From Rhyzopertha dominica (lineage: Eukaryota; Arthropoda; Insecta; Coleoptera; Bostrichidae), in assembly GCA_025024175.1 (NCBI GenBank), contig QCXZ01000064.1, positions 46,893,325-46,957,324 of the forward strand: a stretch of DNA of 64,000 bases. The letters are read 5' to 3'. The notes below the pieces were generated by a model, which saw only the letters and a list, made by a program, of their open reading frames with translations, searched no databases and was not told the origin of the DNA. Numbering within the stretch: position 1 is the stretch's first letter; every line of letters starts with the position of its first letter. This document shows, in pieces, positions 36,201 to 48,192 of the stretch. A program made the position numbers and the translations under genes.

Positions 36201-39200
36201 GATTACGAATGAAGTATGATTTGAATCTAACCAATTTAAAGTGCTAGTAAGTGCTTGCAGTGTTCTGTATAGCGGTTGAATGAATTAGCAGTGCTATAGT
36301 ATTATTTTGAACTAGCCGTGTTTGGATTTGGTGCATTTCGATACTAGTGCTTAAACAAAGGGAGTTAGAAATTCGCTTTTTTTGGAATTACTGGTACTGA
36401 AATTTATTCAACAAATACAAGTTAGAGACTGAATAATACAAGACAAAATTGAGTGAAGTAGCCGTTTCCCTGGATCAGCAGTTGTAGCTGCAAGAGCACC
36501 ATGTTACGGCAGGACCCTGTTAACTATGGATTCCCACGTTCTGATTCTTGTAACTCTCGTAACAATATTTTCGTAATGTAATAAGACATGTTCGAATTCA
36601 GACAGCATTAATATTTGGAGACGTAGCTCTTTGAAGGTGTACGCGCATGGTTATTACCTTCTATGGCGGCACAATTATATATACACTTTCGCAGCTATTT
36701 TAGATATGTATCACCTTTGATTACCAAATATATAATTAAAGATAGATGCATACAAAAACATACATTTTTATCCATGTCTTCGCTGCTGCTCTATTATGTT
36801 AGGTATACTGTCTGATCGCAACAAACTACACATTGGTTGTCATATACCGTGAAAGAAATAGGTCTAAAAACGTAGGTTTATGTATGTAAGATGGTTGGTC
36901 GCTAGGCATTGTAGCTATTGCAGATTATTGTGGGTAGCTACCTCAAATCGTGGCAAAGTCAGCCATAAATTCTGAACGAAAGCATAATATGGACTGCACA
37001 TGTTCATAAAGCATCAAAGCTGTAATATATGGGTTCACCTAAAATCATTGCATAAACCATATCAACTAAAATAAACAAGGGCATATTTGCAAAAAGTATC
37101 CCTCTAGATAACATTCAGCAGCCTTACAAAAAGCAAAGGTGCAATGGCGTAAATTCAGAGTTGAATAGATTTTTTATTAAATCCAGTCGATATTAGCGCA
37201 ATTATTAGATACAATTTTTAGGAAAAATCAGTACCCCTAAAATATGCCATATATGTACTTTAGTGAATTGTTGGTAGTTAAGGCCCTGTTATAAATTTCG
37301 ATGCGAGTGTTCTTCTAATCCCTATGGTTTGGATTTAAGTGTTGTACAGCATTGAGAAAACATTCTTTATCTTTTAGGCCCAGTACTATCTAAATGACGG
37401 AAAATGTGGCGTTTGTGGGGACAATTACGCAGATCCTAGACCCAGGGCGAATGNAAATACAGGAATGTATGGTACGGGTGTCATAACGGGTACCTATGCT
37501 GCAGGAAGCTTAATCAACGTTTCAGTAACCCTAACAGCAAACCATCTTGGTTCATTTAGATACAGGTAGGTTGTACGGTGTATCTAAAAAATATATTTGT
37601 TATCAATTATTTACGAGGTAAAGAGGAATATATTCGATCAAAATAGTTTTATTATTATTATATTTCTATTTACATCTAAAAATATACCCATATGTATACG
37701 CAGATTACTGAAAAAGTAGTAAAATGATTGTGCACATGTATTCTTACAACGTAGATAGATAATAATACTAAAGAAATGTTGTATCCACAGCGAAAAGGAA
37801 ATGTTACGGGCTTATATATATTATATACAGGACTAGTCATTACTGCAAGATCGGCCTGTAAGGTCTTTAATACTTACTATACAGAAATCTGTAATACACC
37901 AGGTCCAAGAGTATACAGAGTGTTTCATACCTTTAGGGCAGTAAATAAGTTTATTTTCTTAAACAGAACTGAATTATTTTTGTAGCATATCCAGACGCGC
38001 TTAAAATATAGAAAGTATATATTTTATGATCAAAATTGTATCGGTGTTCCCATTCCATTAATCATTTCATGAAAGATTATCAAAAAATACGAGTTTAGTT
38101 AAAATTGCATATTTCAGTTAGTATTGATAGTAAGACAAACAAACTGTATCAAATACTTAACAAAGGTTAGCTCTTTCTTGCTATAACGATATTGCACTGC
38201 TGTAATCAATTCTTGAACTTCTCGAGTTTACATTAGTTTCTTATTTCACAAGAAACATCTGTATATTTTGACGAGATTATACATGGCTTCTATTAATGAT
38301 TCATGCAATGCGGGCAGCGTTGATTTCTGAATTCTTTGTGTTGCCTTTTTGTAAGTGCTGCCAAGCTACAATATGTACGGCGATAGTACTGAAGGTTGCA
38401 GATCAATGCCACACCACCGCAACCTTAAAGTTAATTATCCCACAAAACACTACAGAATATGTTGAAAATACACACTCCTAGGCGTTTTCTCATTTTAAAA
38501 TGTATCAAATAATTCAAAAATCCACAGATGAAAAATATACGTCACTTTCCCTAGAGGCGGCAAATTGATTTAATAAATAATTTCCATGAGCGCCCTGGAT
38601 GCATGAATCATTTATAGAAACCCTATATTAAAAGGTTGTGCATGTGCAAAATAAATTTACTTTAAGTGGCACATCGTAATAATTAGGGAGTACCCTGCTT
38701 AAATTAGGGAATATCTTGTATATGTAAATACATTTTTAGAAATTGATCGTTTTTATAAGGTACCACTTTTGTATAATAAATTTCTGTACTTATTTTATTT
38801 TAATCAGTGGCATTATAGACCGATTGTGCAGTAATGATTGATACCGTATAACTTCAGCATATTTCATTTTCAGACTCCATAAGTTATCAATAGTCATCAT
38901 TTGTTGTTGTTTTTTCTTGGTAAACACACAACCAGTATTTATTCTGTTATACATGAAAAGGTGCTACTCCCTCCCCTAATGCAATACAGAAAAAACTGGT
39001 AAATTTATGGAACAATAAAACATCGCACTGAATAGTTGACATTTTAAATGAGAAATGCCTGCATATTTTTACATGCTTTACCTACATAAATAAAATACGA
39101 ATGCAAATGCCCAAAATTTGGTATAGTTTTGGCACATAAAGAACGATTCTTTATCTCATAGGGCAGTTGATAGCGTGCTTGGCGCTACACCAGGTGAGAG

Positions 39201-42200
39201 TAAAATATATTTTTCCAAACAATAAATTGTCGTAAATATATTATAATGACATCAAAGACTTCTATAAAGTTATGTTATCTACTTCTTTTAAAATATTTCA
39301 TAACAATCATCATTATATATATCCTATATCCTATTTTTGTTGCGATTATATTTGATGGTGCAGGCAAGCGATTAACGATGCCATTACGAAATAAATAAAG
39401 TAGCGTTTAAAAATATTTAAAGCGGTTCTACAGAAGTTTTATGGCCTTGTCGCTTTTTAACGTAGTCTAAGTATATTATAGCCTGTAGATTCTATCTGGT
39501 ATAACATACAATATTACTAGCTCAACATAAAATTCCTGCCGTAGTTTGAAAAATGCTGAATATTTTATTTCGGCTATAGATAGTGATAGTAGACTAGGAA
39601 GATGTAGTTTACAAGAGTCCTTAATAAAAGAAAATAGAAAAGTCGCGGAAAAAGCGAGACATTTCCTGTTTGAAATTTAAACCGCTTGGTGACACTATTA
39701 ATATTATCAAATCTTCTAATAATACCTTGATTGTTTGGCAAAAATTCCGACATCGCCAAAATAATAGCCACTTTAATGCAGAGCTTTGTTGGAGTTTCCA
39801 AAATTGGTAAAAAGCAATACAATGCTCTACTAGAAGTATTACGACCTGATTGTTATCTGTTTTGTGCCTTGTTTTTAGTTTATGCGCATTAGAGGACGAT
39901 ACGCAACCAGAACCTGAAGACTGCTTCCAAGACTTGCTCTTGGCGGATGGTTCCACCAGCTTTCCTATCACAAGGGACGATTTTGAAGTGGTCAATGAGG
40001 TCATGTTACCAGAAGGGTTAACATGTGATCATTGCGTTTTACGATGGAGCTACAGATGCGGTGAGTTTTAAATACATTTTCAAGTTCAGTTGGTGAGCAT
40101 ACCAGACAAGATAATAAAGATGAGAACCTTTTTTATGAAATAAATAGGTTCCACAAGTGGTACTGGTATTAAACAAAGGAATGTGTATTGTATCAGATAC
40201 TGGAGAGATATGTTTCAGTGAAAATAATTTTTTTCAGTAAAGATAACATCAAAATTTAAAATATATGGAAAATTTTAAAGTATGCGTCCAGTTTATTTAT
40301 AACTGATTTCGTTACATGCGTATTTCTACAAATTTTGTTGCATTCATTGTAAAAGTTTTGTTATTATACGAATAGATAATTCGTGTTTTACAATATACAG
40401 GGTAATTCATTAAGGGCACGGAGCGGCTGTATCTTGAAAGCCGCGCGCTATCGTTTTGGGGTAAAATTTTTTGGATCAAAACGTATCAGAGAAATTCACT
40501 AAAAACATTTTGAAGTTACTAAATTTCCCTCTAGGGGGCGTATTTGACATTACACGTTACAAACAAACTCAAACAAATCCAACATTTGCTGATAAAACGT
40601 AGGTGAAAAATGAAAAATTTTTAGAATCAATGTTTATTTACTTAAAAGTTTCATTAAAACACTTTTTCATTGGTTTCCCTGGTAACGTCATTACAAGGCA
40701 AAATAGCCTTGAAACTTCTAGATGCTATGTATATCTTCTAAACGTCTCAACCAAATTTAACGAACTCATTCGTTTTAGAGAGAGTTTCAAGGAAATTAAT
40801 ATTAAAGAAAATTGTTTCAAGGGTTTTTGAAAAATTGTCACACTTTTTTCTATTTTTCAAAAAAATTATATGAAACGCTAAATTTTTTGCACTTCATTTG
40901 TAGGTTTTTTTTTGTAAGAAAGCGAGTGGTGAAAACCTGAGGCAAGTGCCATTTTTCATTTTGAAGCTATTGCCAATATAGTACACACATGACAAAATAA
41001 AAAAGGAATGCTCTCCTTAAATTCCAAAAACCTGAACATGATGACAAGTTTTTTAACTTCATTCTGTAGGTTATTATTATAAAAAAATATTGTATGTTTT
41101 TTTTTGTTTTGAAATTATTGCCAAAATAGTAGATTTAAAAAATTACAATTTAATGAGTACAAGTTAAACTACTATTGAATAGATTGCAGTTATAGGTGGT
41201 GTGCATACTATTTTCCTAATAACTGCAAAACTGGAATAGGAATATCAACAGTTTATGTTCAATAATAGCCTCCAAAACAAAGTTAGAAATTATGTATCGT
41301 TCTAGTTTTAGTTCCGGAACCACAAGACACTACAGTTACTTTTTTGTAATTTTATGTAACATTATGTATACTATTTTGGCAATGACTCCACAACAAGAAA
41401 AGCTATCAAGCTCAGGTTTTCATCAGTTATTCTCAAATAATAGCCTGCAAAATAAGGTGAAAAAAGTATATGTTGTCCTATCTAGTTTTCCTTTGGTAGT
41501 CAAAAAAAATCATTTTTTCTTATTTTGTAGTTTGTGTATACTCTTTAGGTAATAACTTCAAATCGAAAAAAGATATTTGTTTCGAATTTTCACCACTCTC
41601 TTTTTTACAGAATAGCCTACAAAACAAAATGGAAAATATACCGTCCAATTTAATTTTTTTGATAAATCGAGAAAAGTAGTACAATTTTTTAAATGATGTC
41701 CTCTAAAGCTATTTAGAAAAACCAATTTTGGAACAATTTACCATTAATATTATTCTCCTTGAAACTCCCTGTAAAATGTGTCTTAGTTCGTTAAATTTGG
41801 TTGAGCCGTTTAGAAGATATAGCATCTGGAATTTTGAAGCTATTTTACTTTGTAGTGACGTTACCATGGCAATCAGTGAAAAAAATGAATGAAAATTTTA
41901 GGTAATTAAACAGAGATTCTAAAAATTTTATTTTCCACCTACATTTTGTCGGCAAATGTTGGATTTATTTGCTTCTATTTGTAACGTGATGTCAAATATG
42001 CCCCCTAGCTCGTATGTTTTTATCCAAAAACTTATTCCTTAAGCGATAGCGAAACATGTAGAAGTGAATGTTTAATTTCAATTGAAACACACATACGGTG
42101 AAATTTATAAGTTAAATACTTACTGTAAAACAACGAGTTTTTGATAATTAGTCTGAATACAGGACAAAAATAAACCTAACCAATAAGAAATTGTAGATTG

Positions 42201-42393
42201 TAGGTAAATATTTACCTTAATTGCAACGTGTTCTTTAAATGTGTATGTCTAGATTACAAAAAATAAATGAAATGATGCATTTAATGCTTTCTTCATAGGA
42301 AATTCCTGGGGCGACTGCGGAAATGGTACAGGAGCGGTGGGCTGCGGCAATCAAGAATACTTCATGAGTTGCGCGGATATTGCTATTTACTAG
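33202..42393 (+). CDS. AA15 lytic polysaccharide monooxygenase, gene 2
   Basis: Tandem paralogue of the gene at 17735. Exons: 33202-33369, 37378-37565, 39879-40060, 42299-42393, with the same four lengths and phases 0, 2, 1. The product is 210 residues. Residues 1-21 form a signal peptide (MAKRKLLEIVFLVIFVKHVIG) ahead of His22, the mature N-terminus of the copper brace. His112 (TANHLG, mature 91) is the second ligand and Phe201 the likely axial residue, preceded by Tyr200. Family motifs are DPPNRSSLWRFDD, NQNFCGG, DGKCGVCGD, PEDCF, CDHCVLRWSY and GCGNQEYFMSCADIAIY. One ambiguous base (37454) falls in a codon that is Glu in gene 1. Unlike gene 1 it has an extra Cys (Cys179, in WSYRCGNSWG), making eleven in the mature part. 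The sequence is well diverged from gene 1 outside the motifs, so the duplication is not recent and substrate or timing may differ. Confidence 0.95.
33370..37377 (+). other. Intron 1 of AA15 gene 2, with SINE
   Basis: Starts GTAAGT and ends TTTTAG. Apart from the SINE at 35612-35710 I see no gene; the short minus-strand frames (for example 33992-34309 and 35992-36234) look like chance. Confidence 0.8.
35612..35710 (+). repeat. tRNA-derived SINE
   Basis: Has a tRNA-like head with an A-box-like stretch (TGGTCTAAGGTG), a CCTCT/AGAGG hairpin in the anticodon-arm position, and a B box GAGTTCGAGGCCC at 35660-35672. The tail AAAGCTGGCTAATTGTC matches the copy at 26590-26635. The acceptor stem does not pair, so it is not a working tRNA gene. 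Confidence 0.65.
37566..39878 (+). other. Intron 2 of AA15 gene 2, with a MITE
   Basis: Starts GTAGGT and ends TTTTAG. It contains the MITE at 38283-38628. GGCAGTTGATAGCGTGCTTG near 39163 resembles another tRNA-like SINE head, but no B box follows. Confidence 0.8.
38283..38628. mobile_element. MITE with GGGTTTCTATAAATGATTCATGCA ends
   Basis: The left end GGCTTCTATTAATGATTCATGCA is matched by the inverted right end TGCATGAATCATTTATAGAAACCC at about 38604-38627, giving terminal inverted repeats of about 24 bp. The internal part (to about 38420) recurs at 63546-63700. No coding capacity. Confidence 0.7.
40061..42298 (+). other. Intron 3 of AA15 gene 2, mostly a fold-back element
   Basis: Starts GTGAGT and ends TCATAG. 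About 1.6 of its 2.2 kb is the fold-back element at 40440-42055. Confidence 0.85.
40440..42055. mobile_element. Fold-back (long inverted repeat) element
   Basis: The two halves are inverted copies of each other. Examples are AGGGGGCGTATTTGACAT (about 40535) with the complement of ATGTCAAATATGCCCCCT (about 41990), the block around CCCTGGTAACGTCATTAC (40678) with GTGACGTTACCATGG (41857), and AACCTGAGGC (40935) with GCTCAGGTTTTC (41410). The centre is near 41250, so almost the whole 1.6 kb can fold into one hairpin. No transposase frame is present. The exact ends are approximate. Confidence 0.7.
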
Positions 42394-42516
42394 CACAACA
42401 ATTAAGCAGTCAATGACCATTACCGGCTTTTAAGATTACTTAAGAGATAAGACGTCAGTTAAAAAGAACTTCGTCTCAAACTAATGGAATAATTTTATGA
42501 TGGTCTGTCGTGTGAA

Positions 42517-42522
42517 AATAAA
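42517..42522 (+). terminator. Polyadenylation signal of AA15 gene 2
   Basis: AATAAA lies 123 bp after the stop codon. A second AATAAA at 42638-42643, in the GTAACAAATAAA context also seen behind gene 1, is an alternative. Confidence 0.6.
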
Positions 42523-42649
42523 CGGGTATTCAGATATGGTGTTGTGACGTTAAATATGTGTTTTTATAATGGTATTTGAGTAGAATACATAAATTTTAAG
42601 TAAGGAAAATGTTTGTGAAATTGTTTGTCTTGTAACAAATAAAGTGGGA

Positions 42650-43505
42650 TTCGATGAAACCAGGTTCGTGAATACCAAGAAGTAAAGCAATAAAGCGAAC
42701 ACTTGTTACAAAACTAAATTAATAGCTACAACCAGTTCCTTAAATTCTGTGGAAAAATTAGAATCTTTTAGATAATTTTCGCATACTTCGTAAGAATCTT
42801 AAACTAACTAGCTGGCTAGCGTTAGTTTATGGAATTACTAAATATGAATGTTTTATAGGTATACATACTCCTTTGGTGTATAACAAAGTGCAGTTATAGC
42901 GAAGTTGTATCGAATTACAAACTACAACATGTGTGAGATTATGAGCTGTTCTGTACTTAAAGATCTTCCTTTTAGTGGAATAAATTGTACAACCCTTTAT
43001 TGTCTGAGCTCCATTGATTTATAGTTAAATATTACGATTTGTTTACAGTTCTTTTCTTCAAAACAGCTACTTGCACACAAACTTCACCGTCGCCATTACA
43101 TTGTTATTACATTAAGTGCTAGAAACACAATAATGTCTAGCTACTTATTACTTATGAATGTCAGTGCAAAATCACTAAAAACGTTTAGTGCTCCTGTATC
43201 CCTTAAACATGAAAATTACTCGCATTTATTTAAAATGTCCATTTGATTGATGTGTTTATCCACCTTTCAGTATAATAGTGAACACATATGTTTAAGATTA
43301 CACTTTAGCTAAGGTATAAAAATAAAAATAAAAATCGTGTAATCCTTACCAAACTTGGTATACTGTTAATTAATACATTTCCTCTTAGTGTGCAAACAAA
43401 TTCCTATAAATCCTTGAAATTCCGTATTAACCTATAAAAACAAATAAAACGAATGCATTACTTATGTATTTTTTATTTTATTTCTTAACTTTTAGTTCTT
43501 TAAAA
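42650..43505. other. Gene-free stretch
   Basis: AT-rich spacer after AA15 gene 2. Nothing recognised. Confidence 0.4.
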
Positions 43506-43507
43506 GT

Positions 43508-44508
43508 ACAGGATGTCCCATTGTAATTGTAGGATATCTCGGTAACTATTAATGCTAGAGGGTTGCGGTTTCGACATTACTACATTGCTGTTGTGAGTTG
43601 TACCATCGCCATTTTTGTATCGTCTTTTGTTTCAAAGCTATAACCAACTTTTGAATAATGTAACATTTCTTTAGCTCTCAACATCTCGCTTGGGTATGTA
43701 GATATATAAAAAACTGCGGAGACATTTTTATAGAGATATAGCACAAACTTGCATATTTTTAAATGGAAACCATAGTTAGCATTATTATGATTGAAAAATC
43801 CCATTTTTCTGTTTAACAATTGTTAGGTTTATTTTTACTAATTCGGAATTATTCCAATATTTGTAATAAATTAGTGAGATTTTACGTTTTTTCGTCAAAA
43901 CGGATGTATATAATTGACGCTAAACTTATCTCCAAATAAACAATAATTTTCATTAGTTACATGACATCCTAGATTACCGATAAAAAAGTGCATGAGCGCC
44001 TCTAGAAGTCTTATGTATGTATCCAAATATGCATAGATACATTATTTTTAATAGATTGCAATTTTTACTTAATAATATAAATTATATTGTGTGTTTTCTT
44101 GTTCCATAGCCTCCTGGATGTAAATGTAAAATCTTATTACATTACTTAAAAAATACCAAAAATAAAACTAATAACGTATACATTTTTAATAAGAAAAAAT
44201 GGATCTTTTCAGCCGTAGCAAAGCCAACTATGATTTCCATTAAATAATGCAAGTTTATGTTATATATAAAAAAGTGACGCCCTAAAAATTCTGATTACGC
44301 CATTGGATTCAGAATAAAAATATCTATTAAAAAAGTCTTCGCTTTTTTTTTCTAGCTACACACTCAAGCGAGATACTGGGAGCTAAAGAAATGTTAGGTA
44401 TATTATTCAAATGTTGGCTAGCGCTTTGAAATAAAAGACGATATAAAGATGGTAATGTCGAAACAGTAACTCTCTAGCATTAATAATTACCGAAACACCC
44501 TATAGTTA
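43508..44508. mobile_element. Fold-back MITE with about 170-210 bp inverted ends
   Basis: The left end (43510-43720) and right end (44340-44506) are inverted copies sharing TATTAATGCTAGAG, TTTCGACATTAC, TATCGTCTTTT-TTTCAAAGC and ATTTCTTTAGCTC. The outer ends resemble the common GGGTGTTTCGGTAA transposon terminus. The interior has no transposase. The 79-residue frame at 43580-43819 is only the left arm. Confidence 0.75.
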
Positions 44509-45480
44509 CAACAAAAATGGAAAACTGTAACATTTTGTTAACTGCATTGGATTTTCGAGACAATAAAACACTGAAAAACATCCTTCAACATAACAAGTAT
44601 ATAATAGTACGTTACATAACGAAAGTTGTAAGAAGCATATTATGCAGCAGTGGAAAAAAACCGCTTTTCCACGAGCTAGAAAAATAAAGAATGAAGAAAC
44701 GATTCGTCTATGTAAGTTTACTTTCATTTAATAAATTTGTGCAATTATTCAAAGCCTTTTGTGCTCATTTGATTAAAACTACAGTGTGGCAGAATGCTTG
44801 CCATTGATTAGGAAATTTTTGATGCTATATTAAACTGAAATAAACTGTGTCGAAGTTAGAAATTAAATGGCATTGATCCTTGCATCGAAAGATCGAGAAT
44901 ATTCCGAAAGTATGTTGACGATTTAAAAAAAAGAACCATCAGAAAAAAAATGCCAAGATCATCTGAAAAAAAGATGTGGGCAAGTTGTACTTTTTTTCTC
45001 TGAAATGAATGCAATTTAGGGGGTTACTATCTCACAGTGATGTATATATGTATATCCATATCAATATCATATCAATAAAAAAATTGGCGTTCCATTGAGT
45101 AAAGCGTTACAGTTTTTGTTTTTTATACAAGTTCTATGTTTATTTGAAAAATTCAAGTAGCTAATCATATCATAAAAAATAAGTCTATGGTGACCAGGCT
45201 TTCTTTCATTCTACAGACCTTATAATTTCTGGGACACCAGTGGGAAGAATATTGAATGAACTTGAAATGATCTACATCCTGGGTTAATTCTTGTTCGTGT
45301 TCTTTCTCTAATATTTAACACCTAATGAATATTACTGAAGTACTTCAAGTGAAAAAAATTCAAAATTGTTTTCAGAGATAGTCGAGAACAGTGCCAATGA
45401 GTGCAACGATTATAAAGTTCTCGAAACAGATACCTCTAGAATTTAGATATGTGTGTTAATGATATCGAGTTTTAGGTACT
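44509..45480. other. Gene-free stretch
   Basis: AT-rich, with no coding sequence or RNA gene recognised. Confidence 0.4.
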
Positions 45481-45483
45481 GAG

Positions 45484-45641
<158 letters not shown>

Positions 45642-45903
45642 AGGATCCGCAGTTAATGTGGCCAATCTCTCGTGAAGGTAAAGAGCACATAACAATAACT
45701 CAGTTTTTTCATTAACCTAATTTTCTACATGGCAACGTTACTGGGAATTTTACTATTAAAGTTGCAGCCACTTTGATCTTTAGAAAATTATTTGACCAAA
45801 TATGTTATAGTTATGTTTTGAATATTGTCTTGAAGGTGGTGCATTGTAATGTAGTTTTTTGATGTTTCAATTTAGCCTAAAGGGCTATAAACGTTAAACG
45901 TCT

Positions 45904-46294
45904 AAGGGGGGGGGGGCAAAGCAGGAATTTCTCTTACTGAATAATTCAACATAAATAAAATGTGCCTTGATCGAATAATGTACCTAAGTAATTAAGAAAG
46001 TATTTGTTTCATGAACAATCTTCGTCGATTTTCTGCAAGGTGACTTAAAACATCTTGTGTGAAGACCCAAGTTTTTTTATGTTTTTTATATATACTGATC
46101 TTCAAAGCTCCTTTATTCCTAATTCAATTATTGATGATATCAGTTAGGCGATATCTAGCGCATTCAGTTGCATGTCTAACACGTTTAACAAAAGATGAGA
46201 AGATACATTTTATTTATAAGAATAAAGATATGTGATCCGCATAATCTAGTAATGTCAAACGAAGTACTAAAGAAATATAAATTTCGCCTAAGCA
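45904..46294. repeat. Dispersed repeat, copy B
   Basis: Second copy of the sequence at 30402-30794, in the same orientation and starting at a G homopolymer. Confidence 0.75.
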
Positions 46295-46462
46295 TCTTTG
46301 AGTAAGTATCGATACTTTGCTCAGCCCTAGAAAAAACAAAACAGTTTTATTTATAATATAAAGACATATTTTCAAATGGAATGTTTGTAGTTAGGGCACT
46401 CCTGGAAAAATCCGGGGACATTTAAGAATCATAGATTAAACTACGGGGACGGTCGCCGGAAA

Positions 46463-47729
46463 TAGGGTACGTCTGGTCCGGAGTCGTATAGTTGGGCCCG
46501 TCTACCTATCTAACCCTTCTCTGACTGAGCGGGTCAACTAATCCCGCAATATAGTTGGGCCAAGAATCTGCTTTGCCCGAACAGCGGGTGATGGACCATT
46601 ATTAGCAAATTAGGAAATACCTTATTTTTTTTATGTGTGTAACTTATTAATGAGATTGCTACGGTTTTTTTCTTAGCAAACACGCTTAAAGGAATAAAAT
46701 AAAACAATTTTCAAGTTTTAATACAAACTTATATTTATACGTTACAATAATAACATGTATGTATGTACAGTAAAGTATAAAAATATTTACAGATTTACAA
46801 AAATAAAAACCTATATTTATACGTAATAACACAATATTAACATATATGTATGTACAATAAGGTATAAAAAATATTTACATATTTGGCGCGTATTTAAACG
46901 AAACACTTTTTACAAATGTCAGCCTGTCTATGAGATTTTGTTTGTAGTTATTAATTTTGACTTCAAGATAATCTTGCTTTAATTTTACAGTACGCCTAAC
47001 AACTTTTTGGAATTTGTTGGATGTGTTTATTTTAACATAAACTTCACTTTGAAAATTCAACAAACTATCAACAAACTGAAAAATATTTGGATGAGGCGAA
47101 TAAAAACTTTTATTAAATCTTGAATGAAATGACTCGCGCGCATTGTTTGTTCTGCAAGAGGAGGCAGATGAACTTGCCCAAATATTTAAAGTAACTTTAG
47201 CATTTTCGCTCATGTAATTGTCCACTAAATAGTCGCAAAACTCTTGAAGTTTCGAATGTTTTATTTGTACACCTCCAACGCACAGTTCCGTTTTTCAGAA
47301 CGTTTGCGATGCAAAACAGTTTTTTGCCTTTTTCACTTTGCATGAATACAACTTTCATTTCGCCTGTTTAATTTGACTTGCGTTTCAGAATTTATAAACT
47401 CATTTCAGCAGGTAACCACCCTCTTTATCAAATTATTTAGGACATTATGGACAAGTGTCCAATAATATTTTACATTTTTCAAATAAGTCCCACCCATCTT
47501 AATTGTGTTTCATGATCTATTGGGTCCACAGGCAGAAAATGTTTGCGTTTAAACTACCTATTTTTCTAAGTAGTATTAGGTAGGAGGATCTGATAAGGAT
47601 TCGTTATCGATAACTATCAGCGGGAGGTTCGTAATCCACCGTCCGCATCCTTCTGGCCCAACTCAATGGCAGATTAAAGAGCGATAAAGTTTTTGGCCCA
47701 ACTATAATGCGCCCCGTCTGGTCACCCTA
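46463..47729 (-). pseudogene. MULE-like DNA transposon remnant
   Basis: The minus-strand frame 47225-46875 contains RTNNARESFHSRFN and HPNIFQFVDSLLNFQSE, the C-terminal region typical of Mutator-like (MULE) transposases. The frame before it is broken and the catalytic core is gone. The ends are inverted: TAGGGTACGTCTGG at 46463 and the complement CGTCTGGTCACCCTA ending at 47729. Within about 130 bp of both ends, TATAGTTGGGCC or GTTGGGCC recurs in inverted orientation between the ends. No target duplication was found. Confidence 0.6.
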
Positions 47730-47973
47730 GCAGTTCAGTCGTTCAGTGAATAAACAACAAATGTAATATAAACAAATTAACTAATGATACTGATGATAAT
47801 GATAATACTGTTTCCAAATTAAAAAAAACGATGATGCGTAATGTTGTAAATCAAACACAAAACGAAATATTGTTTTCTAAAAATAATTGCAGCAGCTGAT
47901 TTCAACGTCCAACATATAGATATAGGTAAACAAAACATTAAATCAGTAAAATATTCACATTAATGAATAATCA

Positions 47974-48162
47974 TTAACTAGTCGCTCGTGTCGAGTTTAG
48001 TAACCCAATGAACACTGTCACTGAAAGGCCAATGACAAAACTCATCATTGCCAATCCGAATAATTCGACCCTAATAAACTTAAGGTCCTCCGATTTGGTA
48101 CGTACAAGACGCATCCGACGCACTTCCTGCTGACACAGCTCGAATAAATCATCGCTTGTCAT
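47974..48162 (-). CDS. Small membrane protein, 62 residues, unknown
   Basis: ATG at 48162 in a good context (AGAATG). The product has an acidic, Leu-rich start (MTSDDLFELCQQEVRRMRLV), a charged middle, a hydrophobic segment at about residues 36-56 (GLAMMSFVIGLSVTVFIGLL), and a short polar tail. The base composition is more balanced than in the neighbours and the 35 bp before the ATG are GC-rich, as in a real 5' untranslated region. The start lies 31 bp outside the left arm of the large inverted repeat and transcription would come from inside that arm. No family was recognised. It could be a short complete gene or one exon. Confidence 0.45.
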   Translation of the reverse strand: MTSDDLFELCQQEVRRMRLVRTKSEDLKFIRVELFGLAMMSFVIGLSVTVFIGLLNSTRATS

Positions 48163-48192
48163 TCTGGGTCCCGGAGAGGTGGAAGCGGCTTC

